Assembly: GCA_021793135.1 (NCBI GenBank)
Contig: JAJYTI010000085.1
Location: 1-9,053, forward strand
Direction: 5' to 3'
Length of the DNA stretch: 9,053 bases
Source: Bacteroidota bacterium
GTDB taxonomy: Bacteria; Bacteroidota; Bacteroidia; Flavobacteriales; Flavobacteriaceae
How positions within the stretch are numbered: the stretch's first letter is position 1; every line of letters begins with the position of its first letter. A program made the position numbers and the translations under genes. Positions 5,848-9,053 of the stretch are shown here, in pieces. Below the pieces are notes generated by a model. The model was given only the letters and a program-made list of their open reading frames with translations. It had not been told where the DNA came from and made no database searches.

Positions 5848-7965
5848 ATGGCAGTTTTAAACAACATTAGAAAACGTTCGGGTTTCCTGATTATCATTAT
5901 TGCATTGGCACTTTTCTCATTCGTATTGGCCGATGTAATTCAGAATGGAGGCTTCTCTACAAATAGAGGAGATACAATAGCTAAAGTTAACGGAAGAGAT
6001 ATTCCTAGAGATGCTTTTATGAATAGAGTAGAGGCATTCCGTCAAAACATGGGGCAATCGGGTTCTACTACACAAGCAGTAGAGATTGTTTGGGAAGACG
6101 AGTTAAGAAGCGTATTATATGATGAGCAATACGAAAAGCTTGGCCTTACAGCAGAGCGTAACATGATTAATGATATGATGCGTCAAATGTTAGGTGGCGA
6201 CCCAACATTCCAAACTAATGGAGAGTACGATCAAAATCGTGTTAGAGAATATGTAGCGAGTATCGAATCTTCTCCTGAAATGAATAGCCAGTGGAAAGCT
6301 TTCGTTGAAGAACTTGGCCATGCTGCTAAACAAGAACGCTATAATAATTTAGTGAAAGGTGGTTTAGTTACTACTATCGCTGAAGGAAAACAACAATATA
6401 AATTGGAAAATGACAAAGTAAACATGAAGTTTGCTTATGTGCCATACAATACTATCGACGACAAAGAAGTTGAGGTTAGTGAAAGCGAAATTAAAACCTA
6501 TATGGAAAAACACGCTTCTCAGTTCCAAGTAGAACCTCAAGTTTCTATTCGTTATGTTACTTTCTTAGAAGAAGCGTCTAAAAAAGATGAAGAGCAAATC
6601 AAACAAGACCTTTTAGACTTATTGGAAGAACGAGTGGAGTACAACCCAATAACCAAAGAGGAAGATGTACTACCAGGTTTTAAAGAAACTGAAGATTACG
6701 AAGAATTTGTAGATGCAAACTCTGTAGTGCCATACCAAGATATGTGGTATTTCAAAAAAGATTTACCTGAGCCAAAAGCAGATGAGATCTATGACGCATC
6801 CGAAGGAGATGTAGTAGGTCCTTATAAAATTGCAGACAACTATGTTTTAACCAAAGTTGTTAAACAAAGATATTTACCAGATTCTGTTAAAGCTAGCCAT
6901 ATATTAATTTCATGGGATGGGCTTCAAACTGCAGATCCTAGTATAGAAAGAACCAAAGAAGAAGCGAAGTCTTTAGCAGATAGTCTTCGTAGTGTAGTGA
7001 AGTCGAATAAGAGTAAGTTTGCAGACTTAGCTGCTGAATTCTCAAGTGATCAATCGAACAAAGAAAAAGGAGGAGACTTAGGTTACTTTACTATAAATAC
7101 AATGGTTAAAGAATTCAATGATTTTGTATTTGAAAACCAAACAGGAGATATCGATGTAATAGAAACACAATTTGGATTCCACGTTGTTTCTATCGAAGAT
7201 CAAAAGAACAAATCCAAAGCATTGAAATTAGCAAACGTTATTCAGCCGATTGAACCATCGGAAGAAACAATTCAAGAGAATTTCTCGTTAGCTACTAAGT
7301 TTGAGGTAGAAGTTAGAGAAACAGATTTTGAAAAGGCTGCTAAAGAACATAACTTAGAGGTTAAGCCAGTAAGAAGATTAGGTTTAATGGATTCTAATAT
7401 CTCTGGAATTGGTGAAAATAGAAATATTGTAACATGGGCATTCGAAAAAGGAACGAAGAAAGGAGATTTCCAACGTTTTGATCTTGCAAATGGTTATGTT
7501 TATGTACAAGTAACTAGCAAAAATGACCGTGGATTAATGCCAGTTTCAGAAGCATCTGGAAAGGTAACCCCTATTTTAAGAAACAAGAAGAAAGCCGAAA
7601 TGATTCGTAAGTCTGTTTCAGCTAAAACTCTAGAGGATTTTGCATCTAGCAAAGGTTTAGAAATCGAAACTGCATCTGCGGTGACACGTTCTAATCCACG
7701 TCTTCCTGAGGTTGGAAAAGAACCAAAAGTAGTTGGTACAGCATTCGGATTAGATGAAAATGAAACATCAGGTTTGATAGATGGAGATAACGGAGTGTTT
7801 ATGATTACTGTTACTGGTAAATCACCAGCTAAAGAGATTGATAACTATAGTACATACATCGCAAAACTTACAAGAGAAAATCAAAAAGTAGATGTGGAAG
7901 CTAAAGTGTTCAATGCTCTTAAGAACATGGCTAAAATTGAAGATAATAGAGCTACTTTCTACTAA
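5848..7965 (+). CDS. ppiD: Membrane-anchored periplasmic peptidyl-prolyl isomerase, PpiD/SurA type
   Basis: This 705-residue folding factor should act on proteins leaving the Sec channel or bound for the outer membrane. A single helix (about 12-29) after basic RKR anchors it with the body in the periplasm. A SurA/PpiD-type N-terminal chaperone region follows (AKVNGRDIPRDAF at 45-57, then helices to about 190). The clear parvulin domain spans about 345-452: KASHILISW with His351, FADLAAEFSSD at 391-401, KGGDLGYF at 407-414 and QFGFHVVSIED at 441-451. Segments before and after it look like degenerate copies: motifs ending at about 340, 560 and 660 repeat the same AF..(G)D..G...(N)GY.(V).V pattern. 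E. coli PpiD (623 residues) has one parvulin domain, so this is longer. ATG 5848 gives the short basic head before the anchor. Two terminators follow. The exact in vivo role (PpiD-like or SurA-like) is inference. Confidence 0.9.
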   Translation: MAVLNNIRKRSGFLIIIIALALFSFVLADVIQNGGFSTNRGDTIAKVNGRDIPRDAFMNRVEAFRQNMGQSGSTTQAVEIVWEDELRSVLYDEQYEKLGLTAERNMINDMMRQMLGGDPTFQTNGEYDQNRVREYVASIESSPEMNSQWKAFVEELGHAAKQERYNNLVKGGLVTTIAEGKQQYKLENDKVNMKFAYVPYNTIDDKEVEVSESEIKTYMEKHASQFQVEPQVSIRYVTFLEEASKKDEEQIKQDLLDLLEERVEYNPITKEEDVLPGFKETEDYEEFVDANSVVPYQDMWYFKKDLPEPKADEIYDASEGDVVGPYKIADNYVLTKVVKQRYLPDSVKASHILISWDGLQTADPSIERTKEEAKSLADSLRSVVKSNKSKFADLAAEFSSDQSNKEKGGDLGYFTINTMVKEFNDFVFENQTGDIDVIETQFGFHVVSIEDQKNKSKALKLANVIQPIEPSEETIQENFSLATKFEVEVRETDFEKAAKEHNLEVKPVRRLGLMDSNISGIGENRNIVTWAFEKGTKKGDFQRFDLANGYVYVQVTSKNDRGLMPVSEASGKVTPILRNKKKAEMIRKSVSAKTLEDFASSKGLEIETASAVTRSNPRLPEVGKEPKVVGTAFGLDENETSGLIDGDNGVFMITVTGKSPAKEIDNYSTYIAKLTRENQKVDVEAKVFNALKNMAKIEDNRATFY

Positions 7966-7990
7966 CACAGATTAAGGCTTTAAAAAATAG

Positions 7991-8025
7991 AATCGGCTTG
8001 CAGAATGTTCTGTAAGCCGATTTTT
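7991..8025 (+). terminator. Rho-independent terminator after ppiD
   Basis: AATCGGCTTGCAGAA (7991-8005) pairs with TTCTGTAAGCCGATT (8008-8022), 14 Watson-Crick pairs and one G-U in the fully zipped form, with the apex opening to a small loop around 8005-8008. A T run (8021-8025, then ATTT) follows at once. It starts 26 nt after the ppiD stop and is well placed to end the plus-strand transcript. Confidence 0.92.
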
Positions 8026-8160
8026 ATTTGTACCTAATTAATGTGATGAAAACTAAGTAGGTTTATATAATGTAACTAGCAAAGTTGAATCTGTAGTCGT
8101 TATATATTGTAGTGGGTATTGTAGGATTAGTTTATACTAATTTGCACTATATAGAATTAA

Positions 8161-8197
8161 AAAAAGGCTCGCTGTTTAAAGAATAGCGAGCCTTTTT
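8161..8197 (-). terminator. Bidirectional terminator, mainly for lysS
   Basis: AAAAAGGCTCGCT (8161-8173) and AGCGAGCCTTTTT (8185-8197) form a perfect 13-bp stem around an 11-nt loop. The A run on the left becomes a T run on the minus strand, 22 nt past the lysS stop, so it ends lysS transcription; the T run on the right would also stop plus-strand read-through that escapes the first terminator. Confidence 0.9.
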
Positions 8198-8218
8198 ATT
8201 AATGTATAATCTAATCTT

Positions 8219-9053
8219 TTATTCTGTGTAGTGCACCCAAAGTCCTTCTTCGTTTTTCTCTACTTTGGCAACATTTTTCTTGGTAAGTCCTTTTATGGCT
8301 CTATCCCATTTTTTATTGCTTAGTCCTGTCTGATTTTTTAGAGTATCAAGTGCTATCGTATTTTCTTTTTTTAGAATGTCTACTACTTGTTTTTCATCAT
8401 CAGTAAGCTCTACTTTCTTTTTCTCTGGACGCATTTGTGGGAAGAATAATACGTCTTGAATAGTTTCGGTTCCTGTTAAGAACATTAATAATCTATCCAT
8501 ACCTATTCCTAAACCACTTGTAGGCGGCATTCCATATTCTAGTGCACGTACAAAGTCTTGGTCAATGAACATAGCTTCGTCGTCCCCACGATCTGCTAAT
8601 TCTAATTGCTTTTGGAAGCGTTCTAATTGATCAATAGGGTCATTTAATTCGCTATATGCGTTTGCTATTTCTTTTCCACAAACCATTAGTTCGAAACGCT
8701 CCGTTAGTTCTGGATTGTCTCTGTGTTCTTTGGTTAATGGACTCATTTCTTTTGGATAGTCAGTAATGAAAGTAGGTTGAATGTAATTAGGTTCACATTT
8801 CTCTCCAAATATCTCATCGATTAATTTTCCTTTCCCCATCGTTTCATCTACTTCAACACCCATTTCTATAGCTGCTTGTTTGATTTCTTCTTCGGTTTTG
8901 CCGTTAATATCAAATCCAGTAAACTCTAGAATAGAATCACGCATGCTAATGCGTTTATATGGTGCTTTAAAGTCGATTTCCTGTCCGTTAAACATTGCTT
9001 TGGTAGAACCATTTACTTGTACCGCACAATGTTCTAGAAGCTTCTCAGTAAAG
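8219..9053 (-). CDS. lysS: Lysyl-tRNA synthetase, class II (C-terminal part, cut by window edge)
   Basis: LysRS charges tRNA-Lys with lysine in the cytoplasm. The frame stays open to the right edge, so the N-terminal anticodon-binding domain and motifs 1-2 lie outside; about 277 residues are visible. An internal ATG at 8993-8995 is not the start, because the 19 codons before it (FTEKLLEH then VNGSTKA) continue the family sequence. Class II landmarks are clear: GKEIANAYSELNDPIDQ, then ALEYGMPPTSGLGIGMDRL (motif 3 with its ATP-binding Arg) and DVLFFPQMRP, where E. coli LysS almost ends. About 68 further residues follow, shaped like a winged helix (helices EKQVVDILKK, ALDTLKNQTG, NKKWDRAIKGLTKKN, then a strand pair VAKVEKNEEGLWVHY). 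I recall Bacteroidota LysRS proteins being longer than the E. coli enzyme, which fits. The gene is convergent with ppiD and ends in its own terminator. Confidence 0.97.
   Translation of the reverse strand, partial: FTEKLLEHCAVQVNGSTKAMFNGQEIDFKAPYKRISMRDSILEFTGFDINGKTEEEIKQAAIEMGVEVDETMGKGKLIDEIFGEKCEPNYIQPTFITDYPKEMSPLTKEHRDNPELTERFELMVCGKEIANAYSELNDPIDQLERFQKQLELADRGDDEAMFIDQDFVRALEYGMPPTSGLGIGMDRLLMFLTGTETIQDVLFFPQMRPEKKKVELTDDEKQVVDILKKENTIALDTLKNQTGLSNKKWDRAIKGLTKKNVAKVEKNEEGLWVHYTE

Noticed and set aside
8032..8062. Hairpin ACCTAATTA / TAAGTAGGT in the ppiD-lysS gap
   Set aside because: Nine pairs with one mismatch, a 13-nt loop and mostly A-T pairs; no T run and no known RNA motif.
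8993..8995. ATG as the start of the lysS reading frame
   Set aside because: The frame continues upstream to the window edge with LysRS-like sequence, so this Met is internal.
1..9053. Mobile elements, CRISPR arrays, defence genes, tRNA or rRNA genes
   Set aside because: Looked for repeats, transposase or integrase motifs and tRNA-like folds and found none; every gene fits a core-genome role.

Overview
The window reads as a chromosomal stretch of a marine-type member of the Bacteroidota, most likely Flavobacteriaceae. The reasons are the low GC content, the absence of clear Shine-Dalgarno motifs, promoter-like TAnnTTTG-type boxes, a type III pantothenate kinase, a PorV/FadL-type outer-membrane protein, a lipoprotein-type LptC, and a lysyl-tRNA synthetase with a C-terminal extension. 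No insertion sequences, phage genes, CRISPR arrays, rRNA or tRNA genes were seen. It looks like core genome rather than an accessory island.

Layout: positions 1-351 are AT-rich and hold no supportable gene, only a weak promoter candidate just before coaX. A compact plus-strand gene run follows: coaX (352-1089), an outer-membrane barrel protein starting at TTG and overlapping the coaX stop (1086-2330), a secreted TPR protein (2368-3729), lptC (3732-4298), a 67-residue two-helix membrane protein (4300-4503) and a CNNM/CBS/CorC-type membrane protein (4503-5753). From the TPR gene on, each stop and the next start are within 2 nt or overlap, which suggests translational coupling. After a 94-nt gap that carries an imperfect hairpin and a promoter-like box comes a 705-residue PpiD/SurA-type periplasmic folding factor (5848-7965). 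A convergent gap with two strong hairpin terminators (7991-8025 and 8161-8197) separates it from the minus-strand lysS, which is cut by the right edge.

Together the plus-strand genes are a cell-envelope set: an outer-membrane protein, an exported TPR protein, the LPS-transport lipoprotein LptC, two inner-membrane proteins and a membrane-anchored chaperone that could help fold outer-membrane proteins. CoaX (coenzyme A synthesis) is the metabolic outlier at the head of the run.

The strongest unexplained signals are: (1) an 18-bp-stem, terminator-like hairpin with a T run, lying inside the lptC signal-peptide codons exactly where a terminator for the upstream TPR gene would be expected; (2) a four-fold repeated motif in the PpiD-like protein suggesting one classical parvulin domain accompanied by three degenerate ones; (3) a winged-helix-like tail on LysRS. 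I do not see a wholly new multi-gene system here.
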